Counted from the stretch's first letter, positions 27,025-36,949 are shown. The stretch is 64,000 nucleotides of DNA from Cupriavidus taiwanensis (GCF_900250075.1 NZ_LT977070.1:2832894-2896893), one strand, 5' to 3'. The notes: generated by a model not told the origin, from the letters alone. Program-made: numbers and translations.

Positions 27025-27678
27025 ATGGATCTCGAAAAAGCCCGATTCAACATGATCGAACAGCAAATCCGCCCGTGGGACGTGCTGGACCAGGAAATCC
27101 TGGACCTGCTGGCGGTGGTCAAGCGGGAGCAGTTCGTCCCGTCCGCCTACGCCTCGCTGGCGTTCGTCGACATGGAGATTCCGCTGCCCGCCGGGCAGAA
27201 CATGCTGGCCCCGCGCGTCGAAGCCCGCATCCTGCAGGACCTGGCCGTGCGCAAGCATGAGACCGTGCTGGAAATCGGCGCCGGTTCCGGCTACATGGCC
27301 GCGCTGCTGGCCAACCGCGCCCGCCACGTGCTGACCGTCGACATCGTGCCCGAGCTGGTGGAGCTGGCCCGCACCAACCTGGCCAACGCCGGCGTGACCA
27401 ACGTCGAGGTCGCCGAAGGCAATGCCGCCGACGGCTGGGCCGCCGCCGCGCCCTACGACGTGATCTGCATTTCCGGCTCGCTGCCGGCGATCCCGCCGTC
27501 GATCCTGGCGCAGGTGAAGGTGGGCGGGCGCATCGCCGCGTTCGTCGGCGAACTGCCGGTGATGGAAGCGCGCCTGGTCACGCGCGTATCCGAGACCGAG
27601 TACCAGGTCGTCAACCTGTTCGAGACCGCGGTCAAGCCCCTGCAGGGCGCGGCCCGGCCGTCGCAATTCCAGTTCTGA
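27025..27678 (+). CDS. pcm: Protein-L-isoaspartate O-methyltransferase
   Basis: 217-residue PCMT-family SAM-dependent methyltransferase, repairing isoaspartyl residues. Starts MDLEKARFNMIEQQIRPWDV. SAM motif ETVLEIGAGSGYMAALLA near residues 80-97, then VLTVDIVPELVEL. The usual QPxM/T substrate loop is altered around AGQNMLAPRVEA. It is shorter and more divergent than E. coli Pcm, so a related demethylase/methyltransferase role is possible. It is followed 12 bases later by the rhodanese. Confidence 0.82.
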   Translation: MDLEKARFNMIEQQIRPWDVLDQEILDLLAVVKREQFVPSAYASLAFVDMEIPLPAGQNMLAPRVEARILQDLAVRKHETVLEIGAGSGYMAALLANRARHVLTVDIVPELVELARTNLANAGVTNVEVAEGNAADGWAAAAPYDVICISGSLPAIPPSILAQVKVGGRIAAFVGELPVMEARLVTRVSETEYQVVNLFETAVKPLQGAARPSQFQF

Positions 27679-27690
27679 GGACGTACCGCC

Positions 27691-28014
27691 ATGCAGGTCA
27701 TCCAAGCGACCGAACTGGCCCAGTGGCTGGCCGACGCCAGCCGCGCCAGGCCGGTCCTGCTCGACGTGCGTGAAGGCTGGGAGGTGCAGACCTGCGCCCT
27801 GCCCGGCATCACCCACATCCCGATGCGCGACATCCCGGCGCGCGCAGCCGAACTCGACGAAGACGCCGACATCGTCTGCATCTGCCATCACGGCGCACGC
27901 AGCATGCAGGTGGCGGCCTACCTCGAGCGCCAGGGCTTCGGCAAGGTCTACAACCTGACCGGCGGCGTCGACGCCTGGGCCAGCCAGGTCGACCCCGCCA
28001 TGCCGAAGTACTGA
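27691..28014 (+). CDS. Rhodanese-domain protein
   Basis: 107 residues, a single rhodanese domain. LLDVREGWEVQTCALPGITH is the N-terminal motif and CICHHGARSM holds the active-site Cys (residue 65) in a persulfide loop. NLTGGVDAWASQVDPAMPKY ends the fold. It probably transfers sulfane sulfur or acts as a phosphatase-like binding module; it lies between pcm and tolC. Confidence 0.88.
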   Translation: MQVIQATELAQWLADASRARPVLLDVREGWEVQTCALPGITHIPMRDIPARAAELDEDADIVCICHHGARSMQVAAYLERQGFGKVYNLTGGVDAWASQVDPAMPKY

Positions 28015-28088
28015 CGCGGCAGCCAGCAGCAACACGAAGAAGAAACGACTGTCGGCCGCGGCACCCGCCGCGCCCACCTGGAGGTGTC

Positions 28089-29621
28089 ATGACGTTTGCG
28101 CCCAACGCCCAGCCCGGAGCGATCCGGACGCGCCTGGCGATCGCGGTTTCCCTGCTGGGCCCGCTGCTGGCCCCGCTGCTGGCCCTGATGCCCGCGGCGC
28201 CGGCCAGCGCGGCCGACCTGCTGCAGGTCTACCGCGATGCGCAAGCCAATGACGCCCAGTTCGCCAGCGCGCGCGCCCAGCTGCTGGCCACGCGCGAGAA
28301 GCTGCCCCAGGGCCGCGCCGGCCTGCTGCCGCAAGTGGTGGGTACCGCGGGCGCCAACCGCACCAAGCTCGACCAGACCGCGTCGCTGCCGATCGGCGGC
28401 GCACCCAGCGCCTCCGGCACGCGCTTCTTCAACAACAACAACTGGCAGCTGCAGCTGAGCCAGCCGCTGTTCCGCTGGGACCGCTGGGAAACCTACAAGC
28501 AGGGCGAGCTGGCCGCGCAGGCGGGCGAAGTCACCTTCCACCAGGCCGAGCTCGACCTGATCACGCGCAGTGCGCAGGCCTACTTCGACGTGCTGGCCGC
28601 GCAAGACAACCTCTACCTGGCGCGCGCGCAGAAGAAGGCCATCTCCGAGCAGCTGGAACAGGCCAGGCGCAATTTCGAGGTCGGCACCGCCACCATCGTC
28701 GATGCCAACGACGCCCAGGCCCGCTTCGACCTGGCGACCTCGACCGAGATCGCCGCGCAGAGCGACCTGGAGATCAAGCGCGCCACGCTGCAGCAGATCA
28801 CCGGCAAGCCCGTCGACGAACTGATGGGCCTGCGCGCCGAAGCGCCAATCCCCGGACCCCAGCCGCCCGACGTCAACGCCTGGGCGGCGCAGGCCGAGAC
28901 CAGCAACCTGCAGGTGAACCTGGCCAGCTACAACCTCGAGACCGCGCAGCGCGAGACCAACAAGGCCAAGGCCGGGCACCTGCCGTCGGTGGACCTGGTG
29001 GCCTCGTACGGCTTCAACAACCAGACCGGCAGCGCCACGCAGGCGATCTCGACGCACTACAACGCGTCGCAGATCGGCGTGCAGCTGACCCTGCCGATCT
29101 TCGCCGGCGGCCAGATCCAGTCGCGCGTGCGCGAGACCCTGGCGCTGGCCGACAAGGCCGCCAGTGACCTCGAGTTCGCCCGCCGCACTGCCGCCCAGAC
29201 CGCACGCCAGACCTACTCCGGCGTCTCCAACGGCCTGGCCCAGGTCAAGGCGCTGGAGGCGGCCGAGCGCTCCGCCACCAGCGCGGTGGAATCCAACCAG
29301 CTCGGCTATGAGGTGGGCGTGCGCATCAATATCGACGTGCTGAACGCCGAAGCGCAGCTGTTTTCCACCCGCCGCGACCTGGCCAAGGCGCGCTACGACA
29401 CCATCATGAACGGCCTGCGCCTGAAGGCTTCCACCGGGGTACTGCAGGAAGAGGACGTGGTGCAGATCAACACCCTGCTGACCTCATCGCCGGGCGCGCT
29501 GTACAAACTTCCGGTGCCGGCACAGGCGGGCGCGAAGGTGCCGGCAAACCCGCGGGCGTCGTCGGCCGAGCGCCGCGGCACGCGGCGCGAAGCCACGCCC
29601 GCGGGCACGCCGCGCTCGTGA
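28089..29621 (+). CDS. tolC: TolC-family outer-membrane channel protein
   Basis: 510 residues with signal peptide ending PASAA near residue 38, then DLLQVYRDAQANDAQFASAR, the classical TolC N-terminus. Two outer-membrane-efflux repeats of alpha-helical hairpins and beta strands follow (LPQGRAGLLPQVVG; RRNFEVGTATIVDANDAQAR; GYEVGVRINIDVLNAEAQLF). The Pro/Ala/Arg-rich C-terminal tail of about 45 residues is dispensable in relatives. It is the outer-membrane exit duct for tripartite efflux and type I secretion; no pump genes are adjacent. GGAGGTGTC precedes the ATG. Confidence 0.93.
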   Translation: MTFAPNAQPGAIRTRLAIAVSLLGPLLAPLLALMPAAPASAADLLQVYRDAQANDAQFASARAQLLATREKLPQGRAGLLPQVVGTAGANRTKLDQTASLPIGGAPSASGTRFFNNNNWQLQLSQPLFRWDRWETYKQGELAAQAGEVTFHQAELDLITRSAQAYFDVLAAQDNLYLARAQKKAISEQLEQARRNFEVGTATIVDANDAQARFDLATSTEIAAQSDLEIKRATLQQITGKPVDELMGLRAEAPIPGPQPPDVNAWAAQAETSNLQVNLASYNLETAQRETNKAKAGHLPSVDLVASYGFNNQTGSATQAISTHYNASQIGVQLTLPIFAGGQIQSRVRETLALADKAASDLEFARRTAAQTARQTYSGVSNGLAQVKALEAAERSATSAVESNQLGYEVGVRINIDVLNAEAQLFSTRRDLAKARYDTIMNGLRLKASTGVLQEEDVVQINTLLTSSPGALYKLPVPAQAGAKVPANPRASSAERRGTRREATPAGTPRS

Positions 29622-29639
29622 TCCTCCGCTTGGTGCGCC

Positions 29640-30446
29640 TTACTGCGCGCGCGTGCGGGACTCCACCTTCAGCAACTGCCAGCGGATCGCCGACGCATCC
29701 GCCGGCGGGTTCGGCACCTGGTATTCGCGCACGCGCAGCCGGTAGGCCACGCCCGGCTCGAAATCCAGCCCCTCGATCGGCCCATACCAGAGCTGCCACG
29801 GCGCATCAGGCGACTCGCGCCAGCGGTAGCACGTCATCTTGCCGACGCCCGTGCACTCCACACGCTGCGAGTCGATATAGACGGTCTTCTCCACGCCCGC
29901 GGCTTCCACGCGCGCACCACGCTTGCCCACGCCCTCGCGCTCGACGAACTGCAGCAGGTCGCCGTCCACGGTCTTCCAGATGATCTGCCGGCCGGTACTG
30001 GCCGCCGACGGCTGCGTGCCCACGGTGGCAAACGGCGTCTGCATTGCCTTCAGCAGCGCCGACTCCAGCGCCATGCGCGGCGGCGGGCAAGCCATGCGCG
30101 TGCCGGCGATGCGATCGAAGCGGATGCCGGTCTCGGTCTTGCCATAGCTGCCGGTAAAGCGATTGCAGCCGCTGGTGCCGCTGACCGTGCCCTGCGCGGC
30201 ATCGATGCCCTCGTTGAACTCGAAAATGATCGGCTGGCCATTGTCGCCGTGCGGGATCTCGCGCAGCGAGCCGTCAGGCTGCTGCCAGCGCACCAGTTCC
30301 CAGCGGCTCGGTCCCGACGGCTGGGTCTGGTTCAGGTTGGTGCCGGCCGAGGGAAGATTGGGCGCGGTCCCGGTGGTGCAGGCGCCGAGCATGGCGGCGA
30401 CCAGCACGGCGGCCGCCAAGGGGATCGGGCGATTACGGCTATCCAT
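29640..30446 (-). CDS. META/DUF4377-domain lipoprotein
   Basis: 268 residues with a lipobox at about residue 23 (AMLGACTTG). It has one META-like domain (about 45-140: RWELVRWQQPDGSLREIPHG, TVSGTSGCNRFTGSYGKT) and a C-terminal DUF4377-like part (about 175-260: TVYIDSQRVECTGVGKMTCY, WQLWYGPIEGLDFEPGVAYR). It resembles HslJ-type heat/antibiotic-stress lipoproteins. Convergent with tolC, 18 bases apart. Confidence 0.85.
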   Translation of the reverse strand: MDSRNRPIPLAAAVLVAAMLGACTTGTAPNLPSAGTNLNQTQPSGPSRWELVRWQQPDGSLREIPHGDNGQPIIFEFNEGIDAAQGTVSGTSGCNRFTGSYGKTETGIRFDRIAGTRMACPPPRMALESALLKAMQTPFATVGTQPSAASTGRQIIWKTVDGDLLQFVEREGVGKRGARVEAAGVEKTVYIDSQRVECTGVGKMTCYRWRESPDAPWQLWYGPIEGLDFEPGVAYRLRVREYQVPNPPADASAIRWQLLKVESRTRAQ

Positions 30447-30802
30447 AAGAGCTCCTGTTGCGGGGCTGCCCCAAGGGCGCCCGTAGCGATGTCATCGATG
30501 GCTGTGACAAGCAGCATGCCGGAAAGTGCACCCCGGCTATAGACCTTCAGTTTAGCAAGTCGATCCGGCAAGACCTCTTGAAGCGCCTGAGCCTCCACAT
30601 ACATCCTGTAACGGGTCGACACGCTCGGCCGGCTAGGATGCGGAACTCCTGGAAATGCCACCGTGGCCATCCGATATAATCGCTTCGCCCCGAGCCGCAA
30701 TGCCGGCGCCGGGCACCGCTCCTCAGGAGACGGCGACAATAATAAGACGGACGGAACGGCAGGCATCTCCCATGCACTACCTTCCTCCGGAAACCTTTCT
30801 CC
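30447..30802. other. Intergenic region with a possible promoter for the glycan cluster
   Basis: About 350 bases between the lipoprotein gene and the ligase. TATAAT at 30675-30680 is a perfect -10, but no -35 hexamer lies 16-18 bases upstream, so it would be an activator-dependent or weak promoter. No gene or RNA recognised. Confidence 0.45.
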
Positions 30803-32092
30803 ATGCTCTTGATGACGAGATTGCAAGGGTCCCTACCGTTGGGGATCGACAAAGCTCTGTACCTGAGCGCCTGTGTTGTCCTGGCTGCGTTTCCCGCGCT
30901 GATGTTCGTCAAACCGTCGCTCAGCAACACCTGCTACGGGCTGTTGCTGGGGTGGAGCGCCATCGCCCTGGCTGCCGGCGGCCGCGCCGCCCTGGCCGAG
31001 TATGGCTGCATCCTGCGCCGGTACTGGCCGTTCATGCTGGCCATGGCGGCGCTGCCGCTCGCCGTGCTGCTCCAGCAACTGCTGACCGGCGCCGATGACC
31101 CGCATGTGCCCTATCTTTACCTGCGTTTTGCGCTGTTCATCGTTCTGGTCGCTGGCATGCTGCGCCTGGGCCGACGCGGCATGCAGAGCATCCAGTGGGG
31201 CTTCGTCGCCTGTGCGCTGATAGCCGCCTTGTGGCTGCACGAAGTGGCCGCAGCAGGCCGCCCCAGCCATGTCGGCTTCTCCAATGTCATTCCCTTCGGC
31301 AACCTCGCCCTGCTTACCGGCATGCTCGCCGTGATCTCGATCGGTTGGAACCGCCCCGGCGATCACTGGCTGGCCGGCCTGAAACTGCTGGCCGGCTTCG
31401 CGGGCCTGTATGCCTCATACATGAGCGGCACCCGTGGCGGATGGCTGGCGATTCCGGTGCTGGCGCTGATTGCGCTGGCCGCCTCGCGCCGGTTGACGCG
31501 GCTGCACAAGGCGGGGGTGCTGGTGGGGCTGGCCGGGCTGATGGCGCTGGGGTGGTTCAGCAGCGCGATGGTGCAGCAGAGGACGGCTGCGGTTGTATCT
31601 GAACTGTCTCAATTTGTTCAGCATGTAACGTCGGACACTTCGATCGGAGTTCGCCTTCAGCTCTGGCGCGCGTCGCTTGAACTGTTCCAGGCGCAACCCT
31701 GGACCGGCGTCGGACCGGAACACTTCGAAACGACCCTGCAGACCCTTGCCACTCAGCATGTGATTACGCCGCTGGCGGCGACCATGCCGCATTCTCACAA
31801 TGAACTGCTGCATGCCGCCGCGACGCTCGGCATTCCCGGATTGCTGGCGATCCTTGCGTTGTACCTTGTGCCCGCCGTCTTCTTCCTGCGCCACCTGCGC
31901 GGAACCGACCGCGGCACCCGGGTCGCCAGCGCCATGGGCCTGGCGCTGTGCTGCGGCTTCATGGTGTTCGGGCTGACCGAAGTCATGTTCGCCACGACGC
32001 TGGTCAATGCCTTCTATAGCCTGGTCATGGCGTTTTGCTTTGCCTACGTCGTCGCGCGCCAAAGCAAACTGCCGGCACCGGCAACGCCTTGA
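30803..32092 (+). CDS. O-antigen ligase-like (Wzy/WaaL superfamily) membrane protein
   Basis: 429 residues with about 11-12 hydrophobic helices. PHSHNELLHAAATLGIPGLL near 330-349 is the Wzy_C signature: the His in the large periplasmic loop is followed by Asn-Glu. ARG in SYMSGTRGGWLAIP fits the Arg-rich loop of the family. It is either the O-antigen ligase or a polymerase; the two cannot be separated by sequence. Position near waaA/waaC favours ligase. Confidence 0.78.
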   Translation: MLLMTRLQGSLPLGIDKALYLSACVVLAAFPALMFVKPSLSNTCYGLLLGWSAIALAAGGRAALAEYGCILRRYWPFMLAMAALPLAVLLQQLLTGADDPHVPYLYLRFALFIVLVAGMLRLGRRGMQSIQWGFVACALIAALWLHEVAAAGRPSHVGFSNVIPFGNLALLTGMLAVISIGWNRPGDHWLAGLKLLAGFAGLYASYMSGTRGGWLAIPVLALIALAASRRLTRLHKAGVLVGLAGLMALGWFSSAMVQQRTAAVVSELSQFVQHVTSDTSIGVRLQLWRASLELFQAQPWTGVGPEHFETTLQTLATQHVITPLAATMPHSHNELLHAAATLGIPGLLAILALYLVPAVFFLRHLRGTDRGTRVASAMGLALCCGFMVFGLTEVMFATTLVNAFYSLVMAFCFAYVVARQSKLPAPATP

Positions 32093-33180
32093 ACCCGGAC
32101 TCGAGGCGCCATATCTGCTTCCTGACCGGCACCCTGAATGCGATGGCCGGCGCGGAGCGGATGACCGCCACCATCGCCAACGCGCTGGCTGCGCTGGGAC
32201 ACCGCGTCACCATCCTTAGCCTTTGGGACAGGTCCAGCCAGTTTCCATTGCACCCCGAGGTGCGCCATGAAGCGGTGTTCGCGCAACGCCCTTCGTTCAA
32301 GCGCGCCTATTTCGCCACCGTTGCCGGCATCCGCCGGCACTGCATTGCGCATCGCATCGATGTGCTGGTGCAGGTGGACCCCATGCTGGAACTGTTCGTG
32401 CTGCCTGCCACGCTCGGCCTTGGCCTGCACCATATCGCCTGGGAGCACTGTCACTTCGACCAGGACCTCGGCAAGCCCGCACGCAAGCTGGCGCGTCGGC
32501 TGGCGGCGCGGTTCTGCCGCCAGGTGGTGGTACTGACGGAGCGCGACCGCAGCCGGTGGCTGGAAGCCCTGCGGCCGCGCAGCGAGGTCGTGTGCCTGCC
32601 GAACCCGCTGCCGTTTGCATTGCCGGATGCGCCGGCCACACGCGCGCAAAGGACGGTGCTGGCCATGGGGCGGCTGGTCCCGGCCAAGGGTTTCGATGTG
32701 CTGCTGCGCGCCTGGAAGATCGTGGCGGCACAGGCGCCGCAATGGCAGTTGCTGATACATGGCGAAGGCGAGGAGCGCCCCGCCCTGGCGGCATTGATCC
32801 GGGAACTGGGGCTGGAAGACAGCGCCAGCCTGCCCGGCATCTGCCATGACCCCGTGCAAACCTATGGCAGTGCCTCGGTGTTCTGCCTGAGTTCGCGCTA
32901 TGAGGGCTTCGGGCTGGTGCTGATCGAAGCGATGGCCTTCGGGCTGCCGATCGTATCGACCGATTGCGAGACCGGCCCGCGCGAATTGCTGGATCCGGAT
33001 CGGGACGCGCTGGTGGTTGCCCCCGACGACCCCAATGCCTTGGCCCAGGCGCTGCTAGCCGTGATCCGCCAACCGGAACTGGCGGCAAGGCTCGGCGCCA
33101 GCGGTCGCCAGAAGGCCAGCCGGTTTGCGCTGGAACACATCGCGCAACAGTGGGACGCCCTGGTCAGGGCGCCGAGCTAA
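32089..33180 (+). CDS. GT4-family glycosyltransferase
   Basis: 363 residues from TTG 32089 (coupled TTGA overlap with the ligase stop). An ATG at 32035 in frame would add 18 residues but lies inside the ligase gene. GT-B fold: N-terminal FLTGTLNAMAGAERMTATIA, then the retaining GT4 motif AMGRLVPAKGFDVLLRAW and the Glu motif SRYEGFGLVLIEAMAFGLPI (EGFGLxxxEA). It transfers a nucleotide sugar to a core or O-polysaccharide acceptor; donor unknown. Confidence 0.83.
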   Translation: MNPDSRRHICFLTGTLNAMAGAERMTATIANALAALGHRVTILSLWDRSSQFPLHPEVRHEAVFAQRPSFKRAYFATVAGIRRHCIAHRIDVLVQVDPMLELFVLPATLGLGLHHIAWEHCHFDQDLGKPARKLARRLAARFCRQVVVLTERDRSRWLEALRPRSEVVCLPNPLPFALPDAPATRAQRTVLAMGRLVPAKGFDVLLRAWKIVAAQAPQWQLLIHGEGEERPALAALIRELGLEDSASLPGICHDPVQTYGSASVFCLSSRYEGFGLVLIEAMAFGLPIVSTDCETGPRELLDPDRDALVVAPDDPNALAQALLAVIRQPELAARLGASGRQKASRFALEHIAQQWDALVRAPS

Positions 33181-33187
33181 TCTTCAG

Positions 33188-34477
33188 TCAGCCTTCCAAC
33201 GTTGGTGCAACGGCCGCCAGGGTGCGCACCGTGGCGCCGCGATGCAGGCCCGAAAAAGTCTGCGCATGCGCACGCATCTCAGCCAGGCGCGCCGGATCTG
33301 CCAGCACGCTGGCCGCGGTACGCATCAGCACGTCGGCATTGTCGACACGCAGGCACGCGCCCGCGGCAATTGCATCCTCGGTCGCCTGCGCAAAGTTGAA
33401 GGTGTGCGGCCCGATCAGCACCGGGGTGCCGACAGCGCAGGCTTCGATCAGGTTCTGCCCGCCCAGTGGCAACAAGCTGCCACCGATAAACGCCAGGTCC
33501 GACGCGGCAAAGTACATGGCCATCTCGCCCATCGAATCGCCCAGCACGATGTCGGCCGTCAGGGGCGACCGCACGCGATCGAGATCCAGATTGCTGCGGC
33601 GTTCGACCGAAAACCCGGTCCGCGCCGCCATCGCGGCCACTTCATCGAAACGCTGCGGGTGGCGCGGAATCAGCAGCAGCGCCGGCCGGGGCACGCCTGG
33701 CGCCAGGGACTCCCAGCGCGAGAAGGCGTCGAGCAGCATCGCCTCTTCGCCCTCGCGGGTACTGGCCGCCGCCAGCACCGCGCGCGCGCCGAAGGCCTGG
33801 CGCAGCTGCCCGCCCAGCGCCACGCCGGCCGGCGCGGGCTGCATGTCGAACTTGAGGTTGCCGGTGATCTGCACCGCCGGCACGCCCAGTGCGCGAAAGC
33901 GTTCGGCATCGCCCGCCGTCTGTGCCAGCACGCCGGCAAAGTCGCGGTACATCGACGCCGCGGCGCGACCGAAGCGGGCCGTGCGCCGGTAGCTGCGCGG
34001 CGACAAGCGGGCGTTGACGAGGTACAGCGGCACGCCCGCCTTGCGCGCGCCATGGACCAAGTTCGGCCACACCTCGGTCTCCATCAGCATGCCCACCTGC
34101 GGCCGGAAATATCGCATGAACCGCCGCACCAGCCACGGCAGGTCGTACGGCAGGTAGCACTGGACCACGCGCGGCTCCTTGCCGAACAACTGCGCGCCGG
34201 TCTGGCGGCCGGTTGGCGTCATGTGCGTCAGCAGCAGGCGGTGATGGGGATGCGCGGCCAGCAGCGCCTCGACCAGCGGCTGGGCGGCGCGGGTCTCGCC
34301 CACCGACACGGCGTGGACCCATAGCCACGGCCCAGGCTTCGGCAGGCCGCCATAGGCACCGAGGCGTTCGCCGACATGCTGCAGGTAGCCCGGCTCCTTG
34401 CGCGCGCGCCAGGCCAGGCGCAGCAGCGCCAGCGGCAGCACCGCCACCCATAACAAGCTGTACAGGAGACGCAACAT
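33188..34477 (-). CDS. waaA: 3-deoxy-D-manno-octulosonic acid (Kdo) transferase
   Basis: 429 residues from the ATG at 34477, which overlaps the waaC stop (ATGA). An in-frame ATG at 34504 would add 9 residues. WaaA adds Kdo to lipid IVA. An N-terminal membrane anchor (about 5-25) precedes HAVSVGETRAAQPLVEALL with catalytic Glu61. METEVWPNL and the C-terminal GSLLPLGGQNLIEACAVGTP complete the family picture. Second half GNLKFDMQP, and AAASTREGEE for CMP-Kdo. Confidence 0.95.
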   Translation of the reverse strand: MLRLLYSLLWVAVLPLALLRLAWRARKEPGYLQHVGERLGAYGGLPKPGPWLWVHAVSVGETRAAQPLVEALLAAHPHHRLLLTHMTPTGRQTGAQLFGKEPRVVQCYLPYDLPWLVRRFMRYFRPQVGMLMETEVWPNLVHGARKAGVPLYLVNARLSPRSYRRTARFGRAAASMYRDFAGVLAQTAGDAERFRALGVPAVQITGNLKFDMQPAPAGVALGGQLRQAFGARAVLAAASTREGEEAMLLDAFSRWESLAPGVPRPALLLIPRHPQRFDEVAAMAARTGFSVERRSNLDLDRVRSPLTADIVLGDSMGEMAMYFAASDLAFIGGSLLPLGGQNLIEACAVGTPVLIGPHTFNFAQATEDAIAAGACLRVDNADVLMRTAASVLADPARLAEMRAHAQTFSGLHRGATVRTLAAVAPTLEG

Positions 34478-35583
34478 CAGGCAGCCACTCCGCGCACGCG
34501 GCACGCCGCCTCGTAGACTTCATCGACCGACGGCACCACGCCGTCGTCGCCGACATTGGCAATGCGTTCCGACCAGTAGCCTTCGGTCTTCCAGCGCCAG
34601 GTGGCGGTATAGATTTCCACGGTGGGCCGGCACAGCGCCGCGGCGATATGGACCAGTCCGGTATCTACGCCGATCACGACTTCGGCGCGATTGATCAGGC
34701 CAAAGCCCTGCATCACGGAAAAGCGCGGCAACACCTTGGCCCGTGGCACGCCCGCAGCAATGGCTTCGGCAGCCTGGCGTTCCTTGTCATTGCCCCATGG
34801 CAACAGCATCACCAGGCCTTCTTGATTCAGACGCTCGCCCAACGCGTGCCAGTTCTGCAGCGCCCACTTCTTGCGCGCCCCCGCGGTCGCATGGAAGCAC
34901 ACGGCATAGCGCGCCGGCAAATCCGCCCATAGCGGATCGTCGACGGACAGCGTCCGCGCGGCCTCTCCGAAAAACAACGGCGGCTCCGCCGGCGCGGTCC
35001 CGGTCAGCGCTGCGCCGAGCAAGCGCGAGCGCCGCACCGAATGGGTCTGGCGCGGCACGGCCACGGGCTCGGTATAGAGCAGCCGCGCCGCCGGTTCATA
35101 GCCCGAGCCCTGCGTCGCGTTGCCAAGCCCGATGATGGGCGCGCTCGGCGCGCGTGCGGCAACGCGCGCCACCACCGCAGTCTTGAGCAAGCCCTGGCTT
35201 TCGATCACGGCGTCATAGCGTTCCTGGCGCAAGGCGTCGCGCACCGCGCCGATCTCGCGCCAGGTGCCGCCCTGCAGCAGGCGCTTGCGCCAGCGCCGCA
35301 GCGCAAACGGGATCACGCGGCGCACCTCGGGCAGCAGGCGTACCAGCTCAACGTAGCCTTCTTCGACAACCCAGTCGATCTCGGCGCCCGGCCAGCGCGC
35401 GCGCAAGTCGTGCACCAGCGGCATGTTGTGCACCACATCGCCGAGCGACGATACCTTGACCAGCAGGATGCGCGGCCGCTCCGGCAGCGCAAAAGGCACC
35501 GCGGCCGGCATGGGCTGCGCCACACCGGCCGCGTCAGACGATGCCGCAGGCACCGTCGCGCCCTCAGAACGGGAGCTGAGCAT
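34477..35583 (-). CDS. waaC: LPS heptosyltransferase I
   Basis: 368 residues. GT9 family: ILLVKVSSLGDVVHNMPLVH near 39-58, GADP/ADP-heptose region FHATAGARKKWALQNWHALG near 230-250, and VIGVDTGLVHIAAALCRPTV with the family Asp/His. It adds the first heptose to Kdo in the inner core. A non-conserved tail of about 35 residues precedes the fold. It overlaps the mutase gene by 20 bases and waaA by the ATGA. Confidence 0.93.
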   Translation of the reverse strand: MLSSRSEGATVPAASSDAAGVAQPMPAAVPFALPERPRILLVKVSSLGDVVHNMPLVHDLRARWPGAEIDWVVEEGYVELVRLLPEVRRVIPFALRRWRKRLLQGGTWREIGAVRDALRQERYDAVIESQGLLKTAVVARVAARAPSAPIIGLGNATQGSGYEPAARLLYTEPVAVPRQTHSVRRSRLLGAALTGTAPAEPPLFFGEAARTLSVDDPLWADLPARYAVCFHATAGARKKWALQNWHALGERLNQEGLVMLLPWGNDKERQAAEAIAAGVPRAKVLPRFSVMQGFGLINRAEVVIGVDTGLVHIAAALCRPTVEIYTATWRWKTEGYWSERIANVGDDGVVPSVDEVYEAACRVRGVAA

Positions 35584-36949
35584 CCGGCTTCTCGGCGAGG
35601 ATCACGCGCTTGAACTCTGCCTGGATGCGCGCCAGCGCGGCGTCGTTGTCGGCTTCGAAACGCATCACCACCACCGGCGTGGTATTGGACGGACGCGCCA
35701 GGCCAAAGCCGTCGGCATATTCCACCCGCACGCCGTCGATGGTGATCACTTCGCGCGCGCCCTCGAACCTGGCGTTGGCGCGGATCTTGTCGAGCAGCGT
35801 GAAGGGCTCGCCCTCGGCGCACTTCAGCTGCAGCTCAGGGGTGTTGTTGGCGTTCGGCAGCGCGTTCAGCACGGCGCTGGGATCGGCATGGCGCGACAGG
35901 ATTTCCAGCAGCCGCGCGCCGGTGTACAGGCCATCGTCAAAACCGTACCAGCGGTCCTTGAAGAAGACATGGCCGCTCATTTCACCGGCGATCGGCGCGC
36001 CGGTTTCCTTCAGCTTGGCCTTCACCAGCGAATGCCCGGTCTTCCACATCAGCGGCTCACCGCCGTGCTGGCGGATCCACGGCGCCAGCTTGCCGGTGCA
36101 CTTGACGTCGTAGATCACCTGCGCACCGGGATTGCGCGACAGGATTTCCTCGGCGAACAGCATCAGCTGGCGGTCCGGGAAAATCACCTGTCCGTCCTTG
36201 GTCACCACGCCCAGGCGGTCGCCGTCGCCATCGAAGGCCAGGCCCAGCTCGCAGTCGGTCTCGCGCAGGGTCTTCATCAGGTCCTGCAGGTTTTCGATAT
36301 GCGCGGGATCGGGATGGTGGTTGGGGAAGTTGCCGTCGACCTCGCAGAACAGCTCGACCACTTCACAGCCCAGGCCGCGGAACAGATCGCCGACAAAGGC
36401 ACCGGCCACGCCATTGCCGGCATCGAGTGCAATCTTCATCGGGCGGGACAGCTTGACGTCGCCCAGGATCCGATCGAGATACTTCGCGCGCACATCGACT
36501 TCCTTGTACGCGCCTGCGCCCTGGGTGAAAGCGCCGGCCTCGATGCGCTTGCGCAGGTCCTGGATCTGCTCGCCGTAGATGGCCCGGCCCGCCAGCACCA
36601 TCTTGAAGCCGTTGTAGTCGGGCGGGTTATGGCTGCCGGTGACCATGATGCCCGAGGTGGGGCGCACGCCGTCGATTTCGATATTGGTTGCGAAATAGAC
36701 CATCGGCGTCGCCACCATGCCAAGGTCCAGCACGTCCAGCCCGGTGGCGCGCAGGCCCTCGACCAGGCCACCGATCAGGTCCGGGCCGGACAGCCGGCCG
36801 TCACGGCCGACGGCGATGGAAGTCTCGCCAAGCTCCACGGCGGCGGAGCCGAACGACAAGCCGATCTGGCGCGCGACGTCGCGGGTGAGCGTTTTGCCCA
36901 CGATGCCGCGAATGTCATAGGCTTTGAAGATGGAAGGATCGATTTGCAT
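35564..36949 (-). CDS. Phosphomannomutase/phosphoglucomutase
   Basis: 461 residues, alpha-D-phosphohexomutase superfamily. Phosphoserine Ser106 lies in GIMVTGSHNPPDYNG, the Mg loop DGDGDR is at 240-245, GEMSGHVFFKDRWYGFDDGL is the sugar-binding loop, and RPSNTTPVVVMRFEAD the phosphate-binding C-terminus. It converts hexose-6-P to hexose-1-P for mannose or glucose nucleotide sugars of LPS/exopolysaccharide (AlgC/ManB type). It is the first gene of mutase-waaC-waaA, with a 20-base overlap into waaC. Confidence 0.92.
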   Translation of the reverse strand: MQIDPSIFKAYDIRGIVGKTLTRDVARQIGLSFGSAAVELGETSIAVGRDGRLSGPDLIGGLVEGLRATGLDVLDLGMVATPMVYFATNIEIDGVRPTSGIMVTGSHNPPDYNGFKMVLAGRAIYGEQIQDLRKRIEAGAFTQGAGAYKEVDVRAKYLDRILGDVKLSRPMKIALDAGNGVAGAFVGDLFRGLGCEVVELFCEVDGNFPNHHPDPAHIENLQDLMKTLRETDCELGLAFDGDGDRLGVVTKDGQVIFPDRQLMLFAEEILSRNPGAQVIYDVKCTGKLAPWIRQHGGEPLMWKTGHSLVKAKLKETGAPIAGEMSGHVFFKDRWYGFDDGLYTGARLLEILSRHADPSAVLNALPNANNTPELQLKCAEGEPFTLLDKIRANARFEGAREVITIDGVRVEYADGFGLARPSNTTPVVVMRFEADNDAALARIQAEFKRVILAEKPDAQLPF